From an uncultured Cellvibrionales bacterium (lineage in GTDB: Bacteria; Pseudomonadota; Gammaproteobacteria; Pseudomonadales; Porticoccaceae), in assembly GCA_913062605.1 (NCBI GenBank), contig CAJXWQ010000004.1:1-64000 (forward strand): DNA of 64,000 nucleotides, given 5' to 3'. Position numbers and translations under genes: made by a program. Each line of letters begins with the position of its first letter. Within the stretch, counting starts at the first letter, position 1. The notes beneath the pieces are model-generated. The model searched no databases, was not told where the DNA came from, and was given only the letters and a program-made list of their open reading frames with translations. Shown piece by piece: positions 1 through 8,006 of the stretch.

Positions 1-393
1 AACCCGACAAATACCGGTGGTGTCTTTTAGGTAAAAAGGCTGGCTGCAGGTACGATTTTCAACAGTAACCCAATGGCTGGATTTGCCATTACTTTGGTAT
101 TTCTCAATGGTGTAGCGCCACCAGAGGCACAACGTGTTACTCAGAGGCGCTAGTTGAGGGTTGCCTTGAAGCTCTGCGACGCCGATAAGCTCGGTATAAC
201 CCTGGCTGGCAGAGCGTATTCGTGAGGTGGGCATATCCTCAATTAGTCGAGCTCGTTTAAATTGCCGGTGACATCGACTCAGGCACAACAGGGTGCCACC
301 CATGGCAAGTATCAGCCAAAAGCCAAAGTCCCACCCTGGCATGCTGTGTACACACTCTCGACAGAACAGGGCGGAAATATCGGTGGATAACAT
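1..393 (-). CDS. GIDE-domain membrane protein next to LemA, partial (C-terminus off the left edge)
   Basis: An open frame reads leftward from an ATG at 393 and runs off the window edge, giving 131 visible residues. After a short N-terminal stretch there is one hydrophobic segment (about residues 20-39), then a region with the pattern ARLIEDMPTSRIRSASQGY, followed by PLSNTLCLWWRYTIEK and a FYLKDTTGICRV motif. This pattern is characteristic of the bacterial GIDE/E3-ligase-like membrane family commonly encoded beside lemA. No RING domain is visible in the part seen. It begins 47 nt after the lemA stop on the same strand, so the two are probably co-transcribed. Its function is unknown; the family name is by homology to a eukaryotic ligase and does not prove ligase activity. 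Confidence 0.72.
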   Translation of the reverse strand, partial: MLSTDISALFCRECVHSMPGWDFGFWLILAMGGTLLCLSRCHRQFKRARLIEDMPTSRIRSASQGYTELIGVAELQGNPQLAPLSNTLCLWWRYTIEKYQSNGKSSHWVTVENRTCSQPFYLKDTTGICRV

Positions 394-440
394 GAATGTG
401 CTTTTTGGGGTCAGGCGATGTGCATATTAAGAATTAACTT

Positions 441-1016
441 TCAGGAACCAAACAGTTCTTTGATATCTACATCGGCAGTCTCTTCTTCGGCAAATTCCAG
501 TAGTTCATAGGTGCCGAATTTAAAGAAATTGGCAATAAATACATCGGGAACCTGTTCGATACGGATATTGTTCAGATTGACTGCATCGTTATACAGCTCA
601 CGACGGTCAGCAATACCGTTTTCCAAGTCGGAAATTCGCGACTGTAAATTTTGAAATGATTGATTGGCTCGGAGCTCTGGGTAGTCCTCTGCCAAAGCAA
701 ATAGACGACCAAGACCACTACGTAGTGCGGTCTCAGCAACGCCAAGAGCACTAAGATCTTGGTTCTGGGCCGCATTGGAGACCATGCTACGAGCATTGAT
801 AACCTTTGTCAGGGTTTCCTGTTCGTATTGCATGTACTGCTTACAGGTTTCTACCAGCTTGGGTAGTTCATCGTGTCTTTGTTTCAGTAGTACATCAATA
901 TTCGACCAAGCTTGTGTTGCCCGATGTTTCAGGGCAACGAGATTGTTGAAAAGAGTAATGGCATACCCGGCCAGTAGCACCAGCAAACCGAGAAGAATAA
1001 AGATGGAAACTGTCAT
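441..1016 (-). CDS. lemA: LemA family protein
   Basis: The 191-residue protein matches the LemA family in length and layout: an N-terminal membrane anchor (about residues 3-23), then a long alpha-helical cytoplasmic or periplasmic domain beginning LFNNLVALKHRATQAWSNID with the typical RHDELPKLVETCKQYM stretch and a C-terminal RxELYNDAVNLNN segment. LemA proteins have no settled biochemical role. They are often encoded beside a GIDE or TPM-domain membrane protein, and here the downstream gene at 1-393 is such a GIDE protein, which supports a two-gene operon. The terminal acidic tail (EEETADVDIKELFGS) is ordinary for the family. Confidence 0.93.
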   Translation of the reverse strand: MTVSIFILLGLLVLLAGYAITLFNNLVALKHRATQAWSNIDVLLKQRHDELPKLVETCKQYMQYEQETLTKVINARSMVSNAAQNQDLSALGVAETALRSGLGRLFALAEDYPELRANQSFQNLQSRISDLENGIADRRELYNDAVNLNNIRIEQVPDVFIANFFKFGTYELLEFAEEETADVDIKELFGS

Positions 1017-1193
1017 CGTGTCATACCTATCTAACAGATGATTGCAGAATAAGGGCTTTGGCCAGAGTGAGCAATAGTGAGAGGTGGGGTTATCGACAGA
1101 GGAGGATAATTGGGGATAAGTGGCAGAGGGGCTGATGAGAGAAAGTGCCCGACAACCATTTTCTGGTTTATCGAGCGTTCCGTGAGCTTATGG

Positions 1194-1210
1194 GGGGGTA
1201 TATTACCCCC
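1194..1210 (-). terminator. Small G5/C5 hairpin just past a stop codon
   Basis: Seven-base arms GGGGGTA and TACCCCC are separated by TAT. It lies 8 nt beyond the stop codon of the minus-strand gene at 1218. There is no T-tract, so it may be a 3' stabilising hairpin and not a true intrinsic terminator. Confidence 0.3.
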
Positions 1211-1217
1211 TTGCGTG

Positions 1218-1802
1218 TTAACTATGACGCTTATGATCTCTATGGTGATCAGGCTCTTTTTTATGGTCGTACCTTCCTTTGCTATACCCTTTGTAGTCGC
1301 CCCTCTTGAAGTCCCTGTCGTAGCCGCTGGTGTACTTGTGATCACGTTTGTCCTGATGATGGCGATAATTTTGTGCGTGGTGGTTGTGATAATGATCTGA
1401 CCGGTATGCTTTGCGGTCCAGCTTGCGATTGATTCGGTCACCCTTGCGATCATAGTAGCGTTCAATCCTGTCACCTTTTTGGTCCAATCGACGGGCCTGA
1501 CGATAATCTCCCCTTAACCAAGCACGACGAGCAGCACGATCTAACTTGCGGTTGATTTGCTCACCCTTGCGATCTAGGCGTTGGTCAACTCTATCGCCTT
1601 TGTGATCCAAATAGTTTGCCCTGTGACGGTGTTTTATATCTCGGTAGTTATTGGCATAGAAGTGTGTTGAATGGGCTTGCCCAGCATAGGAGGCCCTTAT
1701 CTGAAAATAGTTGTCATCATGGTCGTGATCACCGGCCAGTGACAATGAAGGTGTAACGAGTGCGGCTGTTAATATTGCCAGTAGAGATATATTTAGTTTC
1801 AT
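1218..1802 (-). CDS. Secreted basic, His-rich protein with LDRKGDRI-type repeats
   Basis: The 194-residue product starts with a clear signal peptide (LLAILTAALVTPSLSLA, cleavage expected near residue 23). The mature part is very rich in Arg, Lys, Asp, His and Tyr. Its middle holds repeats of the form LDxKGDRIxRxLDRKG: one block around residues 65-90 (LDHKGDRVDQRLDRKG then INRKLDRAARRA) and a second around 105-130 (LDQKGDRIERYYDRKG then INRKLDRKAYR), joined by WLRGDYRQARR. The tail is His/Asp/Lys-rich. I recognise no catalytic domain. Similar repeat proteins occur as unnamed exported proteins in marine gammaproteobacteria as far as I recall. Metal or polyanion binding in the periplasm is a guess from composition only. 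It sits alone, divergent from glpK. Confidence 0.75.
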   Translation of the reverse strand: MKLNISLLAILTAALVTPSLSLAGDHDHDDNYFQIRASYAGQAHSTHFYANNYRDIKHRHRANYLDHKGDRVDQRLDRKGEQINRKLDRAARRAWLRGDYRQARRLDQKGDRIERYYDRKGDRINRKLDRKAYRSDHYHNHHAQNYRHHQDKRDHKYTSGYDRDFKRGDYKGYSKGRYDHKKEPDHHRDHKRHS

Positions 1803-2029
1803 GGTGTTCTACCTCATTATTATTTTGTTCGTGGGGTACATAAACGCTGCACCTCCCAAAGGGTTGACTGGGTATCAATAGATGTTCAGGTTTTTATCTG
1901 TAGGGTTTGGTTATACTTTAAATCTTAAATGTCGAGAGGCACTGGTAATACGGGGCGTTTCTGTGGGTAATGCTGTGACTGAGCCTACGAAAAAATATTA
2001 CCTAAACTGCTGAAAAAGGTGTGTCAGTG

Positions 2030-3520
2030 ATGAGTAACCCAACACTTCTTGCCATTGATCAGGGCACAACAAGTTCCCGCGCTATTCTGTTTTCGCAAAC
2101 AGGTGAGGTCATCGATGTTCAGCAAAAAGAACTGCAGCTGTATTTTCCTCATAAGGGCTGGGTGGAGCAGCGACCAGAAGATATCTGGAGCGATACCCGT
2201 AGCTGCTGTACCGAAATCTTAAATAACATTGAACAAAAGCCTGTCGCTGTGGGTATTACTAACCAGCGCGAAACCACTATCGTATGGGATCGTAAGACAG
2301 GAGAGCCAGTTTATAACGCCATTGTGTGGCAAGACCGGCGCACGGCAGAGCGATGTAATACCTTAAAAAAGCAGGGGCATGAGCAAACGATAACCAGCAA
2401 AACAGGTTTGCTGCTCGACCCTTATTTTTCCGCCACTAAAATCGCATGGATTCTCGACAATGTGCCCGATGCACGTACCCGTGCAGACGCTGGTGAGCTG
2501 GCATTTGGCACGGTGGATTGCTACCTGCTTTGGAAGCTGACCGATGGTGAAGTACATGCCACTGATGCCACCAATGCGTCACGTACCATGCTCTATAACA
2601 TCGTAGAGCAGCGCTGGGATGAGGCGTTGTTGGCACTCTTCAATATCCCATCCAGCCTGTTGCCAGAGGTTAAAGATAATATTGCCTCATTTGGTGTGAC
2701 GAATAAGCCTATTTTAGGTGCTGAAATTCCCATTGGTGGTATGGCGGGGGATCAGCAAGCCGCCCTTATCGGACAGGGGTGCTTCAAGCCCGGTATGGTT
2801 AAATCCACCTATGGCACGGGTTGTTTTGCCCTGATGAATATTGGGCCGGTATTCAAGTCATCCCAAAATCGTCTGCTAACGACCGTTGCGTATCGTGTGA
2901 ATGGACAAATAACCTATGCGGTAGAGGGCTCAGTTTTTACTGCGGGCGCAGCCATTCAGTGGTTGCGGGATGGTTTAGGGTTATTTGATGATGCTCACGA
3001 GAGTGAAGCTCTCGCCACCTCTGTGCCGGACAGTAATGAAGTGTATTTTGTGCCAGCTTTTACCGGCTTGGGCGCACCCTATTGGTGCCCTGATGCAAAG
3101 GCGATGATTATGGGCTTGTCGCGGGAAAGCACACAGGCACATATTGTTCGTGCCGCACTGGAAGCACAAGCCTATCAAACCCTTGATCTTATGGGGGCAA
3201 TGCAGGCGGATGGCGGGCACACACTAGAGGTTATTCGTGCTGACGGTGGGTTGGTGGCCAATAAATTTATGTGTCAGTTCCTAGCCGACATGTTGGGTAT
3301 ATCCATTGAGGTGCCCAAGGTGACGGAGACAACCGCTTGGGGTGCCGCAATGCTGGCAGGTGTGCAGGTGGGTGTTTTCAGTGGGGTAGAGGATATCGCC
3401 AAGAGCTGGGAAGCGGATAAATGCTATAAGCCTCAAATGGAGGCACCACAGCGGGATAGGCTTTACTCGGGCTGGAAAAAGGCTGTAGGGATGCTAACTA
3501 AAGAGGAGCATGACCAATAA
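2030..3520 (+). CDS. glpK: Glycerol kinase
   Basis: Phosphorylates glycerol to glycerol 3-phosphate with ATP in the cytoplasm. The FGGY-kinase layout is complete: the N-terminal phosphate loop DQGTTSSRA, the ITNQRET segment, W/D-rich substrate region IVWQDRRTAERC, the second phosphate loop STYGTGCFALMNIG and the adenosine motif RADGGLVANKFMCQFLADML. The frame is also open from GTG 2021, but the AAGG at 2016-2019 is ideally spaced for ATG 2030, giving 496 residues (E. coli 502). The loop that in E. coli GlpK binds fructose 1,6-bisphosphate (GGKGGTR) is replaced by NKPILGAEIPI, so that allosteric control is probably absent. No glpF, glpD or glpR lies in the window. Confidence 0.96.
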   Translation: MSNPTLLAIDQGTTSSRAILFSQTGEVIDVQQKELQLYFPHKGWVEQRPEDIWSDTRSCCTEILNNIEQKPVAVGITNQRETTIVWDRKTGEPVYNAIVWQDRRTAERCNTLKKQGHEQTITSKTGLLLDPYFSATKIAWILDNVPDARTRADAGELAFGTVDCYLLWKLTDGEVHATDATNASRTMLYNIVEQRWDEALLALFNIPSSLLPEVKDNIASFGVTNKPILGAEIPIGGMAGDQQAALIGQGCFKPGMVKSTYGTGCFALMNIGPVFKSSQNRLLTTVAYRVNGQITYAVEGSVFTAGAAIQWLRDGLGLFDDAHESEALATSVPDSNEVYFVPAFTGLGAPYWCPDAKAMIMGLSRESTQAHIVRAALEAQAYQTLDLMGAMQADGGHTLEVIRADGGLVANKFMCQFLADMLGISIEVPKVTETTAWGAAMLAGVQVGVFSGVEDIAKSWEADKCYKPQMEAPQRDRLYSGWKKAVGMLTKEEHDQ

Positions 3521-3563
3521 AAAAGGGTGTTTATTTGTCATCAAGCCTTGTTATTGAACTCTT

Positions 3564-3578
3564 TCCTGAATGTCAGGA
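3564..3578. terminator. Weak hairpin between convergent glpK and DUF1456 genes
   Basis: Six-base arms TCCTGA and TCAGGA with a three-base loop lie in the 64-nt space between two convergent stop codons and are followed by TTAATTC. This could end transcription from either side but is short. Confidence 0.33.
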
Positions 3579-3584
3579 TTAATT

Positions 3585-4175
3585 CTATTCGTTCTCATCC
3601 GAACCTGCTCCTCCACGAGGAAGAGGATTCCATTTGAAGCTGGTTTTTGGGGTAGTACTCTTAGGCTGAGTGCTCTCTGATTGAGTGTTCTTTACTTGAG
3701 CCTCTTCTGGTTCAGCGTCCTCACGATATTTAAGCTGCGTGCCCTTTATGAAATTACGTAAAACCTGATCTTTACACTCGCGGAAGTGTTTATGCCCGGG
3801 TTTGCGGAAAAAGGCACTCAATTCGTGCTTGCTTAAGCGGAAGCTCGCTAACTCCATGATTTCTAATATATCTTCGGCCTTCAGGTTTAAAGCGATTTTT
3901 AACTTTATGAAGATAATATTGTTAGTGAGTCGCTTTTCCGGCGTAGGTTGTACGCCCTCTTTTTTGCCCCGTTTATGGTTAATCAAGCCATTCAGAAAAG
4001 TTGCTAAAAGGGTGTCGCTGCAGCTCTGATACGAAGGGTCGTCCTCTTTTTTTAACCAGGCGCTGATCTGCTCTCGAGAGACCTTGTGGTCAGCCAAGCC
4101 AAAGATAGCGATCATTTTCGAATCGCTAAAATCGAAGGCATAGCGGATACGGCGCAAGATGTCGTTATTTGTCAT
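3585..4175 (-). CDS. DUF1456 family protein (YehS-like)
   Basis: The 196-residue protein has two tandem copies of the DUF1456 fold. The first is near residues 2-65 (NNDILRRIRYAFDFSDSKMI ... REQISAWLKKED) and the second near 84-145 (NNIIFIKLKIALNLKAEDIL ... KHELSAFFRKPGH). E. coli YehS has the same two-repeat core in about 156 residues. Here a 45-residue hydrophilic Ser/Thr/Pro/Gln/Lys-rich tail follows, with short degenerate repeats of the SxxTxPK kind, probably disordered. The molecular function of DUF1456 is not known to me; the repeats resemble small helical DNA- or protein-binding units. The gene stands alone, convergent with glpK. Confidence 0.85.
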   Translation of the reverse strand: MTNNDILRRIRYAFDFSDSKMIAIFGLADHKVSREQISAWLKKEDDPSYQSCSDTLLATFLNGLINHKRGKKEGVQPTPEKRLTNNIIFIKLKIALNLKAEDILEIMELASFRLSKHELSAFFRKPGHKHFRECKDQVLRNFIKGTQLKYREDAEPEEAQVKNTQSESTQPKSTTPKTSFKWNPLPRGGAGSDENE

Positions 4176-4471
4176 ACATAGGTCCTGGCTTCAAGCTTTA
4201 GTTGTGTGGAAGCAGCATGTTGCCTCGTTAGTCTGGAGGCAGCAATGGTAAGTGTTTAACCCGTTTAATTTTTCTTAACCCTATAAATTATATGGGTAAA
4301 CTTATGGGGATATACAAAGAGGCTGATCAAAAAACAATCGTTAGGATCACATTAATCTGTTAAGCTTGGCGGTTCATTGTGAACCCTTTAACCACCCCGG
4401 TTATGCGCGTCGTTTGAGCTATACTAATTCTATACGGGTATTTCGGGAAATAACTACAAAGATATCAAATT
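4176..4471. other. 296-nt divergent intergenic region
   Basis: This A/T-rich spacer between the divergent DUF1456 gene and the repeat protein at 4472 contains no credible ORF. It holds a perfect inverted repeat GGTTCA-TTG-TGAACC at 4371-4385, a possible operator, and A/T-rich TATACT/TATACG boxes near 4420-4437 that could serve as a -10 for the rightward gene. Nothing else is recognisable. Confidence 0.4.
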
Positions 4472-5173
4472 ATGTATAAAGACCTCAATGCAAGGCTAAA
4501 AGACACCACTGACACGCCATGGGATGTCTCCTATGAGCACTTGGCCGCTTATAAAGCGGATAAGGGTAACTGTTTAGTACCACAGTTTCACTTAACCTTA
4601 GATGGCTTTGCTCTAGGTTTTTGGTTGCTTAAACTGCGTCGTGATCGGGATGACGACATACTTTCAGAAGATCAGATTAGGCGTCTGGATGACTTGGAAT
4701 TTGTATGGGATCCCCGTGAGCCACTTTGGGAGAAAGGGTTTGCCGCGTTGCAAGTCTACAGAGCTGAATACGGCGACAGCATGGTGCCCGAACATTACGT
4801 CACCCCGGATGAGCATTATGAACTTGGCGCTTGGGCAAGAGCGCAGCGTCTAACAGAGGGTAACTATCCCAGAGAAAAATGGCAGCGTCTGTGTACGCTG
4901 GATTATGTTTGGGATCTTAAGGAGTACGCTTGGGATAGGGCTTTTGGTGCTCTGGAAGCCTACAAGGCCGAGCATAGCAATTGCTTGGTACCAGAAGACC
5001 ATATAACTGAAGATGAGTTGGAGCTGGGTATTTGGGTGGCCAGGCAGCGTACCGACTTACATTATAGTTTTCTTGAAGAGGAAAGAATGCTGAAACTGGA
5101 TGCTCTGGGTTTTGCTTGGGCGGTACAGAATGATGGTTCGGCAATTACGCTACATATTCCTCGGAAACCATGA
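4472..5173 (+). CDS. Stand-alone protein of three helicase-associated (HA) repeats
   Basis: The 233-residue soluble protein is almost entirely three copies of the helicase-associated domain. Each copy has a W...Y..L.AYKAExGxxLVP pattern, then LGxWxxxQR, then L...R...LDxLxFxWD. The units start near residues 18, 89 and 157; each ends with a W-containing strand (LEFVWDP, LDYVWDL, LGFAWA). In known proteins these repeats flank helicase cores or occur in long tandem arrays and are presumed to bind nucleic acid. Here no helicase, nuclease or methylase motif is present and no such gene is adjacent. It is not in an evident operon. Function unknown; nucleic-acid binding is an inference from the family. 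Confidence 0.8.
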   Translation: MYKDLNARLKDTTDTPWDVSYEHLAAYKADKGNCLVPQFHLTLDGFALGFWLLKLRRDRDDDILSEDQIRRLDDLEFVWDPREPLWEKGFAALQVYRAEYGDSMVPEHYVTPDEHYELGAWARAQRLTEGNYPREKWQRLCTLDYVWDLKEYAWDRAFGALEAYKAEHSNCLVPEDHITEDELELGIWVARQRTDLHYSFLEEERMLKLDALGFAWAVQNDGSAITLHIPRKP

Positions 5174-5220
5174 TTAAAGATTGTTAGCCACAGTGTTTTA
5201 AATGCTGTGTTAAATAAAAA

Positions 5221-5253
5221 AAGGGCCGCCTGATGGGCGGCCCTTTTGTTTTT
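5221..5253. terminator. Bidirectional intrinsic terminator
   Basis: A ten-base-pair stem (AAGGGCCGCC / GGCGGCCCTT, loop TGATG) is preceded by an A-run and followed by TTGTTTTTT, so it can work on both strands. It lies between the convergent stops of the HA-repeat gene (5173) and ettA (5277). Confidence 0.9.
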
Positions 5254-5276
5254 TAGGGTTTAGTTCTAGTGTTTAG

Positions 5277-6941
5277 TTAGTGCTTCAACCTTTTGTATTT
5301 CACCCGCTTAGGCTGAGCATCTTGCCCTTTCCTTTTAATAAAGTCTTCGTGGTATTCAGTGTAATCCCCTTCAAATAACACCACTTCACTGTCACCTTCG
5401 TAGGCGAGGATATGGGTGGCAACCCGATCCAGGAACCAGCGATCGTGGGAGATAACCATCACACAGCCGGGGAAGGTTTGAATGGCTTCTTCCAATGCGC
5501 GGAGGGTTTCAATATCAAGGTCGTTTGATGGCTCATCCAGTAGTAACAGGTTGGCGCCTTGTTTTAGAGTATTGGCCAGATGTAAGCGGCCACGTTCACC
5601 ACCAGATAATTCACCTACACGTTTTTGCTGATCACCGCCTTTGAAATTAAAGCGGCCGGCATAGGCTCGGGATGATACCTGGTAGTTTCCGATTTGAAGG
5701 TTGTCCTGTCCTCCAGAAATCTCTTCCCAAACAGTTTTGCTGTCGTCCAGGTTTTCCCGACTTTGTTCCACAAAGGCCAAATTAACGGTTTCACCTAGGG
5801 TGATGGTGCCGCTATCGGGTTGCTCGGTGCCGGCGATCATGCGGAACAGGGTGGATTTGCCCGCCCCGTTACCACCGACAATACCGACGATAGCCCCTTT
5901 GGGGATATTGAAGGACAGGTTGTCGAGCAGCAGTTCATCACCAAAGCTTTTACTTACACCATCAAACTCAATGACTTTGTCGCCGAGGCGGGGGCCGGGT
6001 GGAATATAAATTTCATTGGTTTCGTTGCGACTTTGGAAGTCCTGAGAGTTCATCTCATCAAAGCGGGCCAGGCGCGCTTTGTTTTTGGCATGACGACCTT
6101 TGGGGTTTTGACGAACCCATTCGAGCTCGTGTTTGATTGTTCGTTGGTGGGCATCTTCCTGTTTCTGCTCTGCTGCAAGGCGCTGTTCTTTGGTTTCCAG
6201 CCAGGTGGTGTAGTTACCTTCGTAGGGAATGCCGTGGCCCCGATCCAACTCTAATATCCAGCCGGCAACATTGTCGAGAAAGTAGCGGTCATGTGTGACC
6301 GCTACTACGGTGCCGGAGAACTCCTCGAGGAATTTTTCCAGCCAATAAACCGATTCGGCATCCAGGTGGTTGGTGGGCTCATCAAGCAAAATCATATCGG
6401 GTTTGGAGAGTAGTAAGCGGCAGAGTGCTACCCGGCGTTTTTCACCACCAGAGAGCTTGGTGACATCGGCTTCCCACGGTGGCAGGCGCAGGGCGTCCGC
6501 GGCCACTTCCAGGGTGTGATTGAGGTTATGTGCATCCCAGGCTTCAATAATATTTTCCAGCTGCCCCTGCCGCTTGGCTAATTTATCAAAATCGGCATCG
6601 GGTGCTGCGTAGTCAGCATAGACTTGATCCAGTTCTTTCAGGGCATCGACTGCTTCGTGAACACCATCTTCCACGTTGCCGCGCACATCTTTGTCCGGGT
6701 TGAGTTGTGGTTCCTGTGGCAGGTAACCCACTTTGATATCCGGCATGGGGCGAGCCTCGCCCTGAATATCGGTATCGAGTCCCGCCATGATTTTTAGCAG
6801 GGTGGATTTACCCGAACCGTTAAGACCGAGTACGCCGATTTTTGCGCCGGGGAAAAAGGACAGTGAAATATCTTTCAGGATTTCGTGTTTGGGTGGGACC
6901 ACTTTCCCCACACGGTTCATGGTGTATACGTATTGAGCCAT
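5277..6941 (-). CDS. ettA: Energy-dependent translational throttle protein EttA (ABC-F ATPase)
   Basis: Cytoplasmic ABC-F protein that binds the ribosomal E site and gates the first elongation step in response to ATP/ADP. At 554 residues it equals the family length. Two nucleotide-binding domains are complete: GLNGSGKST with LSGGEKRRVALCRLL and ILLDEPTNHLD in the first, GGNGAGKST with LSGGERGRLHLANTL and LLLDEPSNDLD in the second. Between them is the helical linker/tRNA-interacting region with HELEWVRQNPKGRHAKNKAR, diagnostic for EttA over other ABC-F members. There is no membrane segment. Monocistronic, ending at the shared terminator at 5221-5253. Confidence 0.97.
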   Translation of the reverse strand: MAQYVYTMNRVGKVVPPKHEILKDISLSFFPGAKIGVLGLNGSGKSTLLKIMAGLDTDIQGEARPMPDIKVGYLPQEPQLNPDKDVRGNVEDGVHEAVDALKELDQVYADYAAPDADFDKLAKRQGQLENIIEAWDAHNLNHTLEVAADALRLPPWEADVTKLSGGEKRRVALCRLLLSKPDMILLDEPTNHLDAESVYWLEKFLEEFSGTVVAVTHDRYFLDNVAGWILELDRGHGIPYEGNYTTWLETKEQRLAAEQKQEDAHQRTIKHELEWVRQNPKGRHAKNKARLARFDEMNSQDFQSRNETNEIYIPPGPRLGDKVIEFDGVSKSFGDELLLDNLSFNIPKGAIVGIVGGNGAGKSTLFRMIAGTEQPDSGTITLGETVNLAFVEQSRENLDDSKTVWEEISGGQDNLQIGNYQVSSRAYAGRFNFKGGDQQKRVGELSGGERGRLHLANTLKQGANLLLLDEPSNDLDIETLRALEEAIQTFPGCVMVISHDRWFLDRVATHILAYEGDSEVVLFEGDYTEYHEDFIKRKGQDAQPKRVKYKRLKH

Positions 6942-7027
6942 TGGATTCGGTAACTATCAGGTTGTTTAGATAGTCCGCATTCTAGCGGAAATCAGCAGGT
7001 AACAGGAACAGGCCCCAATATAAGCCC

Positions 7028-7762
7028 TTAACCTTTTACCGGTTGATCAAAACCCAGATTGCCCATCTCAATACCGCGTCGGAAGTCGAGCATATGCTTC
7101 TTCATCCACTCTTCTGCCTTGTCGGGGTTGTTCTCACAAATGGCACCGTAGATATGTTGGTGTGCAACGAGTATCCGTTCACCGGGTGAAAGTGCCTGAA
7201 TAACTGCGCCCCAAGCGACTGGATAGAACAGTTCGTTCAGCGGTGCTCTGGCTAACAGTAGGGCGCTATTGTGGGTAGCTTCGGCGAGCAGGTTATGAAA
7301 TTCGATTTCAGCGTCTAACAGGGCATCGTGGTCATCCATCACTTCGCAGGTGTGGACTAGGTTGGCGGCTAATAATTGTTTGTCCTTGCGTGTTGCGGCA
7401 GTGCAGGCCAATTTGCTGGCTAGGGGCTCCAGCCCCATGGCAACTTGCCATAACTCTTCATAGGTGACCTGATGCATTAAGAGGGCTGAGCTGACAGAGC
7501 GTCCCACAGTGTCGGTTGGGGGTAGGGTGACCACCAAGCGTTTTCGGTCTGCTCTGCCCAGTATGCCGCCATGCTCCAGTAGCCGAATGGCTTCACGAAT
7601 GGTGGAGCGGGTCACGCCAAACTGTTCGGCGAGCGTGATTTCGGTGGGCAGCAATTCCCCTGTTTTGATCTCTCCGGAAACAATGGCATTGCGGATTTTT
7701 TCACTCACGACCCGGTAGGCGGGTTGGTGGGCGAGTTTTTCGAAATTAACTTTTTTTTTCAT
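7028..7762 (-). CDS. GntR/FadR-type transcriptional regulator (FCD domain)
   Basis: The 244-residue protein has a winged helix-turn-helix at about residues 14-78 (VVSEKIRNAIVSGEIKTGEL, LAEQFGVTRSTIREAIRLLE) and an all-helical FCD effector domain at about 95-230 with the expected metal/ligand-binding His positions (for example the IEFHNLLAEATHN stretch). It is divergent from icmF with a 244-nt gap that contains a palindrome fitting the FadR-subgroup operator (7869-7879). The simplest model is a repressor of icmF, perhaps of itself, released by an acyl-CoA or organic acid. The actual ligand cannot be told from sequence. Confidence 0.88.
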   Translation of the reverse strand: MKKKVNFEKLAHQPAYRVVSEKIRNAIVSGEIKTGELLPTEITLAEQFGVTRSTIREAIRLLEHGGILGRADRKRLVVTLPPTDTVGRSVSSALLMHQVTYEELWQVAMGLEPLASKLACTAATRKDKQLLAANLVHTCEVMDDHDALLDAEIEFHNLLAEATHNSALLLARAPLNELFYPVAWGAVIQALSPGERILVAHQHIYGAICENNPDKAEEWMKKHMLDFRRGIEMGNLGFDQPVKG

Positions 7763-7860
7763 TTACCCCAAACCCTTTGCCTATGTCCATGAGCTATAGC
7801 CGTTAGGTGAGTTTGGCTAGTACCAGCTAGAGTACCAGAGCTCACTTTAATTTACTACAA

Positions 7861-7890
7861 TTGACACGTTGTCCGACAATGCGTCAGAAT
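7861..7890 (+). promoter_or_regulatory. icmF promoter with embedded GntR operator
   Basis: A consensus -35 box TTGACA (7861-7866) is followed after 18 nt by a -10-like CAGAAT (7885-7890). Between them lies the perfect inverted repeat TTGTC-C-GACAA at 7869-7879, which fits the TNGTNNNACNA pattern of FadR-subgroup GntR regulators. Bound regulator would block RNA polymerase, so repression is expected. The -10 assignment is the weaker part. Confidence 0.6.
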
Positions 7891-8006
7891 AAGCTATATT
7901 TAGTGTTACATAAGTGCGAGAAAAAAGCCTTCTGGCTCGCTTGTTTGGGTGGGCTTATTTTGGGCCGCCCATTTGAACCCCGGTACCCCAGCAGAGGATT
8001 GTGGCC

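Noticed and set aside
5820-6254. 144-codon plus-strand frame opposite ettA
   Set aside because: Shadow of the first ABC-F linker region; no motif.
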